From Polyangiaceae bacterium (GTDB taxonomy: Bacteria > Myxococcota_A > Polyangia > Polyangiales > Polyangiaceae): a stretch of 53,317 nt of DNA. Location of the stretch: NCBI GenBank assembly GCA_023150915.1, contig JAKLKA010000076.1:1-53317 (forward strand), given 5' to 3'. The first letter of the stretch is position 1, and each line of letters starts with the position of its first letter. A program made the position numbers and the translations under genes. The notes beneath the pieces are model-generated. The model worked only from the letters and a program-made list of their open reading frames with translations, had not been told where the DNA came from and searched no databases. Positions 23,075 to 31,908 of this stretch are shown piece after piece.

Positions 23075-24601
23075 GTGCGAGTGCTGTGCGTCAACCCGAA
23101 CCGCGAGCAGATGCCCTGGCCGGTGGTGCCGGTCGGGCTTTCGCTGGTGGCCACGGCCCTCGAGGCGGCGGGGCACGACGTCGCTTTCCTGGACCTGACC
23201 TTCGAGGGGAATCCCACGCGGGCCGTCGAGCGCGCCGTGCGACGCCACGCACCCGAGTGGGTCGCGCTGTCGGTCCGCAACTTGGACAACTGCAACTTCG
23301 ACAAGCCGGTGTTCTTTCTGCCCGAGATCCGCGATCAGGTGGTGGCCGCGCTGCGGGCGCACGCACCGGCGGCGCGCCTGGTGGTGGGGGGCGCCGCGGT
23401 GAACGTGTGCCCGACCGAGATCCTGGAGTATCTGGGCGCCGACTACGCCATCGTGGGCGAAGGCGAAGAGGCGCTGCCGGCGCTGATTCGAGCGCTCGAA
23501 GCGGGGTCCGACGTGCGGTCGATCCCGGGCGTGATCGCCCGCCGTGCCGGCCGCGAGTTGCCCTTGTCCGCGGCGCGGCGCGGCGAGCCGCCGGCGGGTC
23601 GGGCGCGTGCCGAGACCCTGGCCGCCGGCCGATGGAGCCGCGCCCATCGCTGGGTCGATCTTCGCCGCTACGCCGCCATGGGCACGCCCTATCCGATTCA
23701 GACCAAGCGCGGCTGCGCCCTCGAGTGCTCGTACTGCGTGTACAACGAGATCGAAGGGCGGCGCTATCGCCTGCGAGACCCTGCAGACGTGGTGGACGAG
23801 ATGGAAGACGCCCTTGCCCACGGCGTGCGGCAGGTCGAGATCGTCGATTCGACCTTCAATCTGCCGCTCTCGCACGCTCGGGCCTTGTGCGCCGAGCTCG
23901 AACGCCGACGGCTGCCGCTCGAGCTTTCCACCATGGGGCTGAACCCGGCCGGTGTGACCGACGAGCTGGTCGGCGCGATGAAACGTGCGGGTTTCAGCAA
24001 CCTGATGTGCACGCCCGAGAGCGCGTCCGAGGTCACGCTCGCCTCGCTGCACAAGGGCTTCGGCAAGCAGGCCATCGAGCGAACCGCGAAAGCGCTGGCG
24101 CATGCCGGGCTTCCGACCTGGTGGTTCTTCTTGATCGGTGCGCCCGGCGAGACCATGGATACGGTGCGCGAGACGCTGGCGTTCTGCGAAGCGCACATCC
24201 CCGATTCCCATCTGGTGCTGTTCTCGACCGGGATCCGCGTCTATGCCGGAACCCCCCTCGAGCGCCACTGTCGCGAGACGGGTTGGTTCGACCCCGCCGA
24301 GTCCTTGTTCGAGCCGTCGTGGTACCTGTCTCCCAGCCTGGACCTGGACGAGCTGTACGGAACGCTGGCCCGCGCCGCGACGGCGCATCCCAACTGGATG
24401 ACCAACGCCGAGACGGTGATCAGCCCCACCTTTGCCGCGCTGATGAAGCGCGGGCTGCGTGTGCTGGGCAAGCGCGGGCCGTTCTGGCAGCACCTGCCTC
24501 AGCTGTTCTCGCTCGTGACTCGGTTCGGAGCGCGGCAGCGGGGCTTTGCGCTGGCCGCCGACAATCTGCGGCGCGTTCGCGACGTTCGGCACCACCAGTG
24601 A
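23075..24601 (+). CDS. B12-binding-domain radical SAM protein
   Basis: A 508-residue enzyme. The N-terminal cobalamin-binding-like domain (residues about 1-150; PNREQMPWPVVPVGLSL, YAIVGEGEEALPAL) is followed by the radical SAM core. The [4Fe-4S] motif is CALECSYCVY (CxxxCxxC) near residue 215. Barrel strands include QVEIVDSTFNLPLSHAR and TPESASEVTLASLHKGF. The family methylates or rearranges lipids, tetrapyrroles and natural products; BchE/HpnR-like members share this layout, but the substrate is not predictable. Start GTG at 23075. Followed 45 bp later by a lipoprotein gene on the same strand. Confidence 0.88.
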   Translation: MRVLCVNPNREQMPWPVVPVGLSLVATALEAAGHDVAFLDLTFEGNPTRAVERAVRRHAPEWVALSVRNLDNCNFDKPVFFLPEIRDQVVAALRAHAPAARLVVGGAAVNVCPTEILEYLGADYAIVGEGEEALPALIRALEAGSDVRSIPGVIARRAGRELPLSAARRGEPPAGRARAETLAAGRWSRAHRWVDLRRYAAMGTPYPIQTKRGCALECSYCVYNEIEGRRYRLRDPADVVDEMEDALAHGVRQVEIVDSTFNLPLSHARALCAELERRRLPLELSTMGLNPAGVTDELVGAMKRAGFSNLMCTPESASEVTLASLHKGFGKQAIERTAKALAHAGLPTWWFFLIGAPGETMDTVRETLAFCEAHIPDSHLVLFSTGIRVYAGTPLERHCRETGWFDPAESLFEPSWYLSPSLDLDELYGTLARAATAHPNWMTNAETVISPTFAALMKRGLRVLGKRGPFWQHLPQLFSLVTRFGARQRGFALAADNLRRVRDVRHHQ

Positions 24602-24646
24602 GCCGTGGGCTCGACACGGCTCGGCGGCGCGGGTAAGTCTGGCTTC

Positions 24647-25669
24647 ATGCGCCGAGAGTGGCCCCTTCCCATCCTGTTCGTCGCCCTGATGTTTGCGGCT
24701 TGCGCCACCGGCGAAGGCACCGATGGTGTCGGCGCCGGGGGCAGCGGCGGTTTCGGCAACGTCTCGGGCAGCGGCGGCACCCCCTCGGGCGGGGGCACCG
24801 GCGGCACCGCGACGGGAGGCACCGCCGGCAGCGGCGGCGCTGCCGGATCCGGCGGCGGCGGCGGCTTGGCGGGCAGCGGCGGTAGCGGCGGTGGCAGCGG
24901 CGGCGACGCCGGGCCGGGCTGGCCCACCTGTGACAGCCCGCCGAGCGGAGTGCCGCAGAAGACGCTGGCGCAGATCTGGTCCGACAATCCGGCCAAAGAG
25001 ACCCAGGTCTGGGTTCCCGGAGTGTTCATCACGGCGATCAGCGGTGCGGGCTGCGTGTCGGGTTCGACGTGTCAGGTGTTCGTGCAGCAGGCCGAGAGCT
25101 ACCCGAGCCTGGCGGCCGCGGCGAAGCAGGCCATCAAGCTACGAATCGCCAACACCGTCGCGCTGCACTTCACGAGCTTGAAAGTCGGCGACAAGGTCGA
25201 CGTGCTCGGTTACGCCTGGCGCTACACGCTGGGTGGCGCGAACGAGCTCGTGATCCAGGTCAACTCGCAGCTGCCGGGTTGTGCGAAGAAGGTCGGGGGC
25301 GGTACGCCCGTGCCAATCAGCGGCGTGCAGCTCGCTGACCTGAGCGCCAGCACCTACGAGCAGACCCACGGTCCCGTATTGATCCAGCTCTCGGCCGTGA
25401 GCGGGAAGCCGGCGGCGGCGAAGGAGATCTTCGGGCTGTGGAAGACGGGCGTGGGGATCGGCGACGCCGGCCCCGAGGCCGTGGTGAACGCCAGCCCGTT
25501 CTTCTTGCCGAACGGCGCCTTTGTCGGGCTGCCCACGACCGGCACCGACACGGTGAACTTCAAGACCGTGTCCGGCGTGTTCTCGGTGTTCGTTCCCGGC
25601 GCTGATGGGGGGGCCGCACCGAAGTACAAGGTGGTCTACCCGCGCAGCATGAGCGAGCTGGCACAGTGA
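24647..25669 (+). CDS. Lipoprotein with Gly-rich linker, unknown function
   Basis: A 340-residue protein with lipobox in ALMFAACATG, about 70 residues of Gly/Ser/Thr linker, then a beta-rich domain of about 250 residues. Segments such as TQVWVPGVFITAISG, LKVGDKVDVLGYAWRY and FKTVSGVFSVFVPGADG suggest one or two OB-fold-like barrels. No catalytic motif is visible. The ATG 24647 places the signal at the N-terminus; the upstream in-frame GTG is not needed. Converges on the CYTH gene with 13 bp between stops. Confidence 0.8.
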   Translation: MRREWPLPILFVALMFAACATGEGTDGVGAGGSGGFGNVSGSGGTPSGGGTGGTATGGTAGSGGAAGSGGGGGLAGSGGSGGGSGGDAGPGWPTCDSPPSGVPQKTLAQIWSDNPAKETQVWVPGVFITAISGAGCVSGSTCQVFVQQAESYPSLAAAAKQAIKLRIANTVALHFTSLKVGDKVDVLGYAWRYTLGGANELVIQVNSQLPGCAKKVGGGTPVPISGVQLADLSASTYEQTHGPVLIQLSAVSGKPAAAKEIFGLWKTGVGIGDAGPEAVVNASPFFLPNGAFVGLPTTGTDTVNFKTVSGVFSVFVPGADGGAAPKYKVVYPRSMSELAQ

Positions 25670-25682
25670 GCTCGCGCTGAGC

Positions 25683-26180
25683 TCAGGTCAGCGCGCGGCG
25701 CTCCGCCTCGCCCCAGCTCGCGAACGGCCGCTCTGACAGCGCAGAGTTCGACAACCGGGGGTCGTCGGTGACGTCGCGCCCGAGCCACGCGGGCGGGCAC
25801 GTCAGGGCCCGTGCGAAATCACTCTCGTCATTCACCTCGAGCTCGGCCACCAAGAGCCCCGCGCAGTCGCCCAGGAACTCGTCCACCACCCACTCGAACC
25901 CCGAGTGCTCGCTGTGGTGACGAGTCTTCTCGATCAGCGCGCCCTTGCACAACGCGAGCAGCTCGGCGGCCTGCGCTCGGGGGATCTCGAGCTCGACCTC
26001 GACGCGGCGCGCTCCGTGCGAGCGCCCTTTCACCGTGAGGTACCCGGTGTCACCGCTGACTCGCACCCGTACCACCCGATCGGGGTCGGTCGAGAGGTAG
26101 CCCTGGCGGATGCTCTCGGCCTTGCCACCCCGCCAGCCCTCGCCGCTCACCAGGAACTTGCGTTCGATTTCGATACCCAC
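25683..26180 (-). CDS. CYTH-domain protein (class IV adenylate cyclase/triphosphatase fold)
   Basis: From GTG 26180, 165 residues beginning with the signature GIEIERKFLV, then YLTVKGRSHGARRVEVELEI and WVVDEFLGDCAGLLVAELE. The alternating charged residues that line a triphosphate tunnel are present. Members act on tripolyphosphate or thiamine triphosphate, or make cAMP. The short length and ELEIP motif fit the YgiF-like/triphosphatase branch better than a cyclase. Lies 25 bp after the Yip1-like gene on the same strand, so likely cotranscribed. Confidence 0.85.
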   Translation of the reverse strand: MGIEIERKFLVSGEGWRGGKAESIRQGYLSTDPDRVVRVRVSGDTGYLTVKGRSHGARRVEVELEIPRAQAAELLALCKGALIEKTRHHSEHSGFEWVVDEFLGDCAGLLVAELEVNDESDFARALTCPPAWLGRDVTDDPRLSNSALSERPFASWGEAERRALT

Positions 26181-26205
26181 GGCGACGAGCCTAGCGGAAA
26201 GCCGT

Positions 26206-26793
26206 TCAGCGCAGAATCGGGGAGACGACCGCGGCTTGCGCCAAGAGCGCGAGCAGTGCCACCGGCACGGCGCGCGCCCACGCGAGCTGATGGGCAGCCA
26301 CCAGCGCACGGGCGCACAGTGCCCACTGTGCGACCAGGGTCAGAGGGCCGGTGACTCGCACGACCTTGCCCAGCATGCCGAAGCCGAACAGCAGATACGC
26401 AGCGATGTCCGGGACCACGAGCAGCCAAGCCAGTGGGACGGCGTAGGCGAAGCCCGTGCAGGCCAGCGTGGCTCGGAAGGTCCCGAGCCCGCCCCCCCGG
26501 CGCGCCATGAAGTGTGAGCTGCCGGCCACGATCGCCCAGCCGACCAGCAAGGCGGGGATCACCCACGCGGCCTGGGCCAGGTAGTAGTCGGCCCTCGGAA
26601 TCGGCACGAGTGCGTGCGATGGACCGTGCCCGCCGCGCCACAAGCAGATGCACAGCACCGACCAGAGCGCGCCCGCGGACACCACCGCCAGCGCCGCCGC
26701 GCCGACGGCCGGCGCCGCGGCGATTCGGTCCAGCGTCCGCCCGGGCGCGAGCAGCATGCCCAGGGCGAGCGAGCCGGCCTGCCGCGCTTCCAT
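26206..26793 (-). CDS. Yip1-like integral membrane protein
   Basis: A 195-residue protein with about five hydrophobic segments. The opening helix-turn region (LLAPGRTLDRIAAAPAVG) and GTFRATLACTGFAYAVPL are typical of the bacterial Yip1/YIP1 family of unknown function. ATG 26793 has a GGCGGG-like site; the longer frame to 26934 overlaps the divergent coiled-coil gene and is rejected. The 115-bp gap to that gene must carry both promoters. Confidence 0.7.
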   Translation of the reverse strand: MEARQAGSLALGMLLAPGRTLDRIAAAPAVGAAALAVVSAGALWSVLCICLWRGGHGPSHALVPIPRADYYLAQAAWVIPALLVGWAIVAGSSHFMARRGGGLGTFRATLACTGFAYAVPLAWLLVVPDIAAYLLFGFGMLGKVVRVTGPLTLVAQWALCARALVAAHQLAWARAVPVALLALLAQAAVVSPILR

Positions 26794-26908
26794 CCCGCCA
26801 TGATAGCCGCCGCGGGCCGAACCCCCGCGATTTGGCGCGGTTCGTCCGGGCCGAGCCCAGGCTCTTGGCCCACGCGGTGGTGGCTCTGGCACAATTACGG
26901 CGTCCCCC

Positions 26909-27511
26909 GTGAGCGCTCGAGACCCCCTCCACAAGGCCGTTGCCAGGATCCAGTCGCTCGAGGCCGAGCTTTCTGCCCTGAAGAACGAGAGCGAGCTCTT
27001 GCGGGAACGGCACGAGGCTCAGCTCGAGGCGCTCAAGGCGCAGCACCGGGCTCAGCTCGACTCGGCGACGGTCTCGACGCGCGCGCAGATCGAAAACGCC
27101 CGGATGCAGACCGAGCTGATGAGCATGCAGCTGCAGGCCGAGGCGGTGGAGCAAGATCGGGAGAGCTATCTCGAGCGCCTCAACGCACTGGCTGCCGAGC
27201 TCAGTGAAGAGATTGACGTGCTGCTCTCTTTCTCGCGTGAGACGGCCACGGCGTTCTACCAGCACCGGGTCGAGCGCGAGACCGAGGTGCTGCGGCAGGC
27301 GGAGGAATCCCACCAGGCTGCGAAGCAGACCCTGGCCCGGAAAGAAGCCGAGGCGCAGGCCAGTGGCCAGAGGACGATCGCCCAGATGGCGGAGATCGAC
27401 ATGGCGATCAATCTGGCCCGCGCCGAGGCTCAGGGCGCCGGTGTCGCGGTGCGCGATGCCAGGGCCCGGCTGGCGACGTTGGTCGAGAAGCTGGCGCGCG
27501 CTCGCGCCTGA
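26909..27511 (+). CDS. Coiled-coil protein
   Basis: From GTG 26909, 200 residues, almost wholly charged heptad-like helix rich in Glu, Gln, Ala and Arg (AELSALKNESELLRERHEAQ, then QLQAEAVEQDRESYLERLNA). No membrane segment or cysteine. It is probably a cytosolic rod-like protein. Its stop abuts that of the convergent SPFH gene within the palindrome TGATCA (27509-27514), so the two share no intergenic DNA. Function unknown; physical or functional linkage with the SPFH protein is speculation. Confidence 0.75.
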   Translation: MSARDPLHKAVARIQSLEAELSALKNESELLRERHEAQLEALKAQHRAQLDSATVSTRAQIENARMQTELMSMQLQAEAVEQDRESYLERLNALAAELSEEIDVLLSFSRETATAFYQHRVERETEVLRQAEESHQAAKQTLARKEAEAQASGQRTIAQMAEIDMAINLARAEAQGAGVAVRDARARLATLVEKLARARA

Positions 27512-28831
27512 TCAGACCGACTTTGCCAGCTCGACCACGCTGGCCACCGCCTGCGCGATGCTGCCGAAGGCGTTCTCGGTGGAGCCGAACTGCGTGATCT
27601 TCACCTCGCCGAACTTCTGTCCGACGGCGGCGGCCAGCTTCGGAAGGTTCTCGGCCGTCAGCACCCGGGCTTGGGCCTCGGCGCGCTCGCGCTCGGCGCG
27701 CGCCTTGGCCAGGGCGCCCTCTGCTTGCGAGCCGTCCTCGACCAGCCTCACCTCGGCCAGCGCCTTGCGGCGTTCGACGTCGGACTGAACCTCGACCCGC
27801 GACAGCTCGGCGCGCTTGGCCAGCGCTTGTGCGCGGACCTCGTGCGCCTCGAGCTCGGCTCGGGCCTCGGCGACGGTGCGCTCGTGAGCCAGCACTGCAT
27901 CTCGCGTGCGCGCTTCGGCCTCGTGCCGGGCGTATTCGGCCGCCTGTTCGCGCAGCCGCGCGGCGGCGGCGAGCTTGGCCTCTTCGACTTCACGGGCGGT
28001 GGCGGCCTCGCGCAGCGCACGCGCCTTGTCGGCTTCAGAGGCCATGCGCTCGAGCTCTTGCTTGCGCTCGCGGACCACGAGCTCGCTCGTGATGCGCGCT
28101 TCCTCGACCTGGCGCGACAGGTCGGCCTCGCGCGTCGCGATGTCTTTGTCGGCCTGAGCCCGCGCTTGGCGGGCGCTGCGTTCCAAGTCGGCGCGGAAGG
28201 GCGCCTGCATGGCGGCAAACACTGCCTCGGACAGCACGCGCACTTCCTGGATCTCGATGGTGTCGATCACGATGCCCCAACCCTTGGTCGTGAAGTCGTC
28301 GAGCTTGCCTTCGCCGCCCACCACCGGGGACACCTCGCGCAGCAGCTCTTGTGCCAGAGCGCTCTTGCGTTTCTGCAGGCAGTCCTCGACGCTGAGGTTC
28401 GCCACCAGCCGCCGCGTGGCGCCCACGAACATGCCCGTGAGGGCCTCTTCCAGCTTGAGCTGCGCTCGCTCTGGGAAGCTGAAGTTGAGCACGCGGTAGG
28501 CGATCAGGGGCTCGGCGATGCGATACACCGCCAGTCCGACGATCTCGACGCCCACCTTCTCGAGCGTGACCTGATCGGCACGGAACATCAGGCGCTGAAA
28601 CGAGGTGGGCACCACTGCCACCGCGTCCCACGGCCACTTGAAGCACGTCGCGCCCTGGCCCGAGCTCTTGCGTCGAACGCTGCCCCGCCGCACGTGCACC
28701 AGGTACTCGCTGGGCTTGGCGGTGACGAAGCCCCACCGCTTGATCTTCTCGGGATCTTCGACGGGCTTGCCTTGGCGCCAGCCGCCGGCCTCGGTGGGGA
28801 GCTGACTCAACTGGATCTCTGCACGACGCAT
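27512..28831 (-). CDS. SPFH/Band 7 (flotillin-like) protein
   Basis: A 439-residue protein. Residues about 20-230 form an SPFH/Band 7 domain (AKPSEYLVHVRRGSV, FRADQVTLEKVGVEIVGLAVY, IVIDTIEIQEVRVLSEAVFA). Residues about 235-390 are a long Ala/Glu/Arg coiled coil as in flotillins, ending in a small globular tail. No obvious N-terminal membrane helix is present, so membrane binding may be peripheral. SPFH proteins assemble into ring or cage scaffolds at membranes. A clean GGAGG site precedes ATG 28831. Confidence 0.85.
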   Translation of the reverse strand: MRRAEIQLSQLPTEAGGWRQGKPVEDPEKIKRWGFVTAKPSEYLVHVRRGSVRRKSSGQGATCFKWPWDAVAVVPTSFQRLMFRADQVTLEKVGVEIVGLAVYRIAEPLIAYRVLNFSFPERAQLKLEEALTGMFVGATRRLVANLSVEDCLQKRKSALAQELLREVSPVVGGEGKLDDFTTKGWGIVIDTIEIQEVRVLSEAVFAAMQAPFRADLERSARQARAQADKDIATREADLSRQVEEARITSELVVRERKQELERMASEADKARALREAATAREVEEAKLAAAARLREQAAEYARHEAEARTRDAVLAHERTVAEARAELEAHEVRAQALAKRAELSRVEVQSDVERRKALAEVRLVEDGSQAEGALAKARAERERAEAQARVLTAENLPKLAAAVGQKFGEVKITQFGSTENAFGSIAQAVASVVELAKSV

Positions 28832-28940
28832 GGGTTGCCTCCTGCCGGGCGGTCAGTGCACGCCGCGCGCCAGGGGGGATTTCCCCCGCGATCACTGGAT
28901 GCTGCCTCGTCGCGACGCGTCCGAGTGCCCCAAATGAGAG

Positions 28941-28972
28941 CGACCGGTGGAGCAGAGACTGCCCACCGGTCG
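28941..28972 (-). terminator. Hairpin after the knottin-repeat lipoprotein gene
   Basis: Perfect 10-bp arms, CGACCGGTGG and CCACCGGTCG, separated by 12 nt. It lies 23 bp past the stop of the minus-strand lipoprotein gene and is followed in that direction by CTCTCATTTGGG. It likely ends that transcript before the SPFH gene; the U tract is poor. Confidence 0.5.
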
Positions 28973-28995
28973 GCCCAACGCAGTCGCCGTTCGGC

Positions 28996-30192
28996 TCAGC
29001 CGCAGTAGGTCTTCTTGTCGGGGCAGCAGTCGCCGGAGCTGGTGCACTGCGTGTCGCAGTAGCAAGTCCCATTGGACTTCCCGCCGCAGTAGCCGTTGCA
29101 CGTTCCGGTGGTGGTTGCGGTCTTGCAGTAGCCGCCCGAGCACGTCAGGCCCGTGCAGCAGTCCGAGCTGTAGTAGCACGACTGGCCGCTCGGCTTGCAG
29201 GTGGACGGCGTCTTGCACACCCCGCTCTGGCAGGTCAGGCCGGTGCAGCAGTCCGAGCTGTAGGTGCACGACAGCCCGCTGGACTTGCAGGGCGTGCCGC
29301 ACACGCCGCCGTTGCACGAGAGGCCGGTGCAGCAGTCGCTGTTGGCGCTGCAGCTCGCGCCGCTGCTCTTGCAGGTGCCGCACTTGCCGCTGATGCACTG
29401 GGTGCCGGTGCAGCAGTCGGTGTTGGCCGAGCAGCTCGCGCCCGTGCTGCCGCACGGCTTCTTGCAGGTGCCATCGTTGCAGGTCAGCCCGCTGCAGCAC
29501 TCGCTGGAATAGGCGCAGGCCTTGCCCTCGGTGTTGCAGCACTTGCCGCCGTTGCAGGTCAGGCCCGAGCAGCACTGGCTCGAGGTCGAGCAGCTGTTGC
29601 CGGCGCCCTTGCACGACTCGCAGGTTCCCTGGTTGCAGATCCCGGAGCAGCAGTCCGCAGCGTAGGTGCACGACGAATAGTCGGGTTTGCAGTCGAGGCA
29701 CTTGCCCCCGTAGCAGAGCAGGCCACCACAGCAGCCGCCTTCGCCGTTGCAGGCTTGCCCCTTGGCGCTGCAGTTGGTGCACACGTTGTTGGCGCAGGTG
29801 CCGCTGCAACAGTCGGAGTAGCTCTGGCATGCGGCGCCGCCCATCTTGCACGCGCTGGTGCCGCCCGTTCCGCCCGAACTCGAGCCACCCGAGCTCGAGC
29901 CACCCGAGCTCGAGCCACCCGAGCTCGAGCCCGCCACGCCGCCCAGGCCCCCGGTACCGCTGCCTGCGGCGCCGCCGGAAGGCGCACCGCTGGCGCCCGC
30001 CGCGCCGCCAGAGCCGGTCGAGTTTCCCGTGTTGCCGAACCCGCCGACGTTGCTGCCGCCACCCACGCCCGGACCGTTGCCCACGCCCGCACCGCCGTCG
30101 GTGAGACCGCCGCCGCCGCCGGCCCCCGAGCCGCCGCAAGCGACTGCCAGGGAAAGCGCGCCCAAAACCGAAACCAATCGAACGAGTTGCAT
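28996..30192 (-). CDS. Lipoprotein with nine knottin-like repeats and a somatomedin-B-like domain
   Basis: A 398-residue protein: lipobox LSLAVAC (Cys19), about 90 residues of Gly/Ser linker that includes four SSSGG units encoded by 15-bp repeats (29878-29935). Nine tandem modules follow with C-x-C-x-CC-x-C-x-C spacing (for example SCSANSDCCTGLSCNGGVC). This is the arrangement of inhibitor cystine knots and dickkopf-like folds. Residues 365-398 have eight cysteines in the somatomedin-B pattern (CNGYC, CYCDTQC, GDCCPDKKTYC). Probably a surface-displayed, disulfide-rich binding protein. Upstream lies the methyltransferase gene on the same strand. Confidence 0.8.
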   Translation of the reverse strand: MQLVRLVSVLGALSLAVACGGSGAGGGGGLTDGGAGVGNGPGVGGGSNVGGFGNTGNSTGSGGAAGASGAPSGGAAGSGTGGLGGVAGSSSGGSSSGGSSSGGSSSGGTGGTSACKMGGAACQSYSDCCSGTCANNVCTNCSAKGQACNGEGGCCGGLLCYGGKCLDCKPDYSSCTYAADCCSGICNQGTCESCKGAGNSCSTSSQCCSGLTCNGGKCCNTEGKACAYSSECCSGLTCNDGTCKKPCGSTGASCSANTDCCTGTQCISGKCGTCKSSGASCSANSDCCTGLSCNGGVCGTPCKSSGLSCTYSSDCCTGLTCQSGVCKTPSTCKPSGQSCYYSSDCCTGLTCSGGYCKTATTTGTCNGYCGGKSNGTCYCDTQCTSSGDCCPDKKTYCG

Positions 30193-30312
30193 GACGACGT
30201 CTCCGCTCCGAGACCCCTGCCTTGGGTCCGGCGCGCCACTCCTACGACGTCCCCCCCGCCCACCTTCCCGCGGCTGTGCCCGGGCGCCATGCCCCGGCTG
30301 GCGGCACGTGCC

Positions 30313-30915
30313 TCACGCTGCGCTGGGCTTGTCGGCGACGAACCAGGCGAAGTCGCCCCACAGCTCGTCGCTCACGCGGAGCTCGAAGCCCGCCGCGCCC
30401 AGGGCCTGGGCAAAGGCTTTCCGATCGAACCGATCGTGCTGGGGGTGGTCGAGCACCCGGCGCCAGAGCGGATGGCAGACGAACTTGGCGAGCACCTCTT
30501 CGGCGAACAAGCGACCGCCGGGTCGGAGCACGCGGAAGATCTCCGACAGCGCGTCGCGCCACGCAGGCACATGGTGGATGATCCCGAAGTCGAAGACGGC
30601 GTCGTAGCTCGCGTCGTCTGCGCGGATAGAGGTGACGCTGCCTTGCCAGACCTTCACGCGATCGCCCCGCGGCGCGAGTCGGGCTCGCGACAGCTCGACC
30701 ATGCGTGGATCGAGGTCGAAGGCATCGACGCTTGCAGCACCGAATCGGTCCAGCAAGATCTCGACCCCCAGGCCACGACCGCAGCCGACCTCGAGCACAT
30801 GCCTGCCGCGCACGCTGCCCCCGAGGCGCTCGAGCTTCCGCGCCTCATAGTGCTTCTGAACGAAGGCGCGGGCCGCGTTGTTCATCATCGCCGTCTCGAA
30901 ACGGTTCAGAAGCAT
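30313..30915 (-). CDS. SAM-dependent class I methyltransferase
   Basis: A 200-residue enzyme from ATG 30915, with the SAM motif HVLEVGCGRGLGVEIL near residue 40, acidic VDAFDLDPRMVELSRARL, YDAVFDFGIIHHVPAW and VLRPGGRLFAEEV. It belongs to the Methyltransf_11/ubiE-like group; the substrate is unknown. An in-frame ATG at 30954 would add 13 residues. I prefer 30915 because related proteins start near MLLNRFETAMMNN. Divergent from the fibro-slime gene across about 140 bp. Confidence 0.85.
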   Translation of the reverse strand: MLLNRFETAMMNNAARAFVQKHYEARKLERLGGSVRGRHVLEVGCGRGLGVEILLDRFGAASVDAFDLDPRMVELSRARLAPRGDRVKVWQGSVTSIRADDASYDAVFDFGIIHHVPAWRDALSEIFRVLRPGGRLFAEEVLAKFVCHPLWRRVLDHPQHDRFDRKAFAQALGAAGFELRVSDELWGDFAWFVADKPSAA

Positions 30916-31055
30916 GCAAGAGAGAGTAATCGGACGGATCGTCCGCGTCGACATGCCGTGTGTGTGCCTGTGTGCTTCGTGGCGTCAGCGTTTGCCCTGG
31001 CCGAGCGTGCGTGGTTCAATCCAGGGCGGTTCGCTTCACTTCCGAGGAGGTTCGG

Positions 31056-31895
31056 ATGCGTCCGTTCTGGTACCTTGCCCTGGCGTTCGTCACTCTGGTG
31101 GGTTGCGGCGGTGACGACGACGGCGGAACCGCCGGCGGCAGCGGCGGGGCGGTCGGCAGCGGTGGAAGCGCAGCGGGCGCGGGCACCGGCGGCGGCGGCG
31201 GCATCAACGTGGGCGGCACGGGCACCGGTGGGGGCGGCGGCTCGGCAGCCAGCGGCAGCGGCGGCAGCGGCGGCTGCGGCCTCAAGCTCACGGGCACCGT
31301 CCGCGACTTCCCGGTGAGCCACCCTGATTTCGAGGACTTCACCGGCAACGGCGAGAAGGGCATCGTCCAGGCCACGCTGGGTAGCGACAAGAAGCCGGTC
31401 TACGTCGATCAAACGCACCAGTACACCACCACGAAGGCGAACTTCGACCAGTGGTATCGCGACGTGGCCGGGACCAACCAGGCGTTTCCGTTCACCTTCA
31501 GCCTGACCAAGAACGGCAACGTGTACACCTACGACAACGGCGCCTTCTTCCCCATCGACGGCAAGGGTTTCGGCGACGAAGGCAACCCCCACAATTTCCA
31601 CTTCACCTTCGAGCTTCACACCGAGTTCATCTACAAGGGCGGCGAGGTCTTCAACTTCACGGGCGACGACGACCTCTGGACGTTCATCAACGGCAAGCTG
31701 GCCATCGACCTCGGCGGCGTGCACCCGTCGCAGAGCGGCAGCGTCGATCTGGACGCCGACGCCGCGAAGCTGGGCCTCGAGAAAGGCAAGACCTACGCCC
31801 TGGACGTGTTCCAGGCCGAGCGCCACACCGACGAATCCCACTTCCGCATCGATACCAGCCTGGAGTTCACGAACTGCGGCGAGCCGCCCAAGTAG
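31056..31895 (+). CDS. Fibro-slime-domain lipoprotein
   Basis: A 279-residue protein with lipobox AFVTLVGC, a Gly-rich linker of about 55 residues, and a complete fibro-slime domain: GTVRDFPVSHPDFEDF, NFDQWYRDVAGTNQAF, FFPIDGKGFGDE, HNFHFTFELHTEFIY, GDDDLWTFINGKLAIDLGG and FQAERHTDESHFRIDTS. The domain was first noted in Fibrobacter and myxobacteria on surface proteins and is distantly PA14-like; a carbohydrate-binding role is suspected. A strong GAGGAGG site (31044-31050) precedes the ATG. It heads the ten-gene plus-strand run and is followed by the diiron gene after 13 bp. Confidence 0.9.
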   Translation: MRPFWYLALAFVTLVGCGGDDDGGTAGGSGGAVGSGGSAAGAGTGGGGGINVGGTGTGGGGGSAASGSGGSGGCGLKLTGTVRDFPVSHPDFEDFTGNGEKGIVQATLGSDKKPVYVDQTHQYTTTKANFDQWYRDVAGTNQAFPFTFSLTKNGNVYTYDNGAFFPIDGKGFGDEGNPHNFHFTFELHTEFIYKGGEVFNFTGDDDLWTFINGKLAIDLGGVHPSQSGSVDLDADAAKLGLEKGKTYALDVFQAERHTDESHFRIDTSLEFTNCGEPPK

Positions 31896-31908
31896 GTCGA
31901 GCAAGGGC

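Noticed and set aside
22298..24595. Minus-strand open frame of 765 codons
   Set aside because: Antisense to the radical SAM gene and out of frame with the lipoprotein gene; no domain seen.
29878..29935. CRISPR-like or satellite repeat
   Set aside because: The 15-bp units are in-frame codons for SSSGG in a lipoprotein linker, with no spacers.
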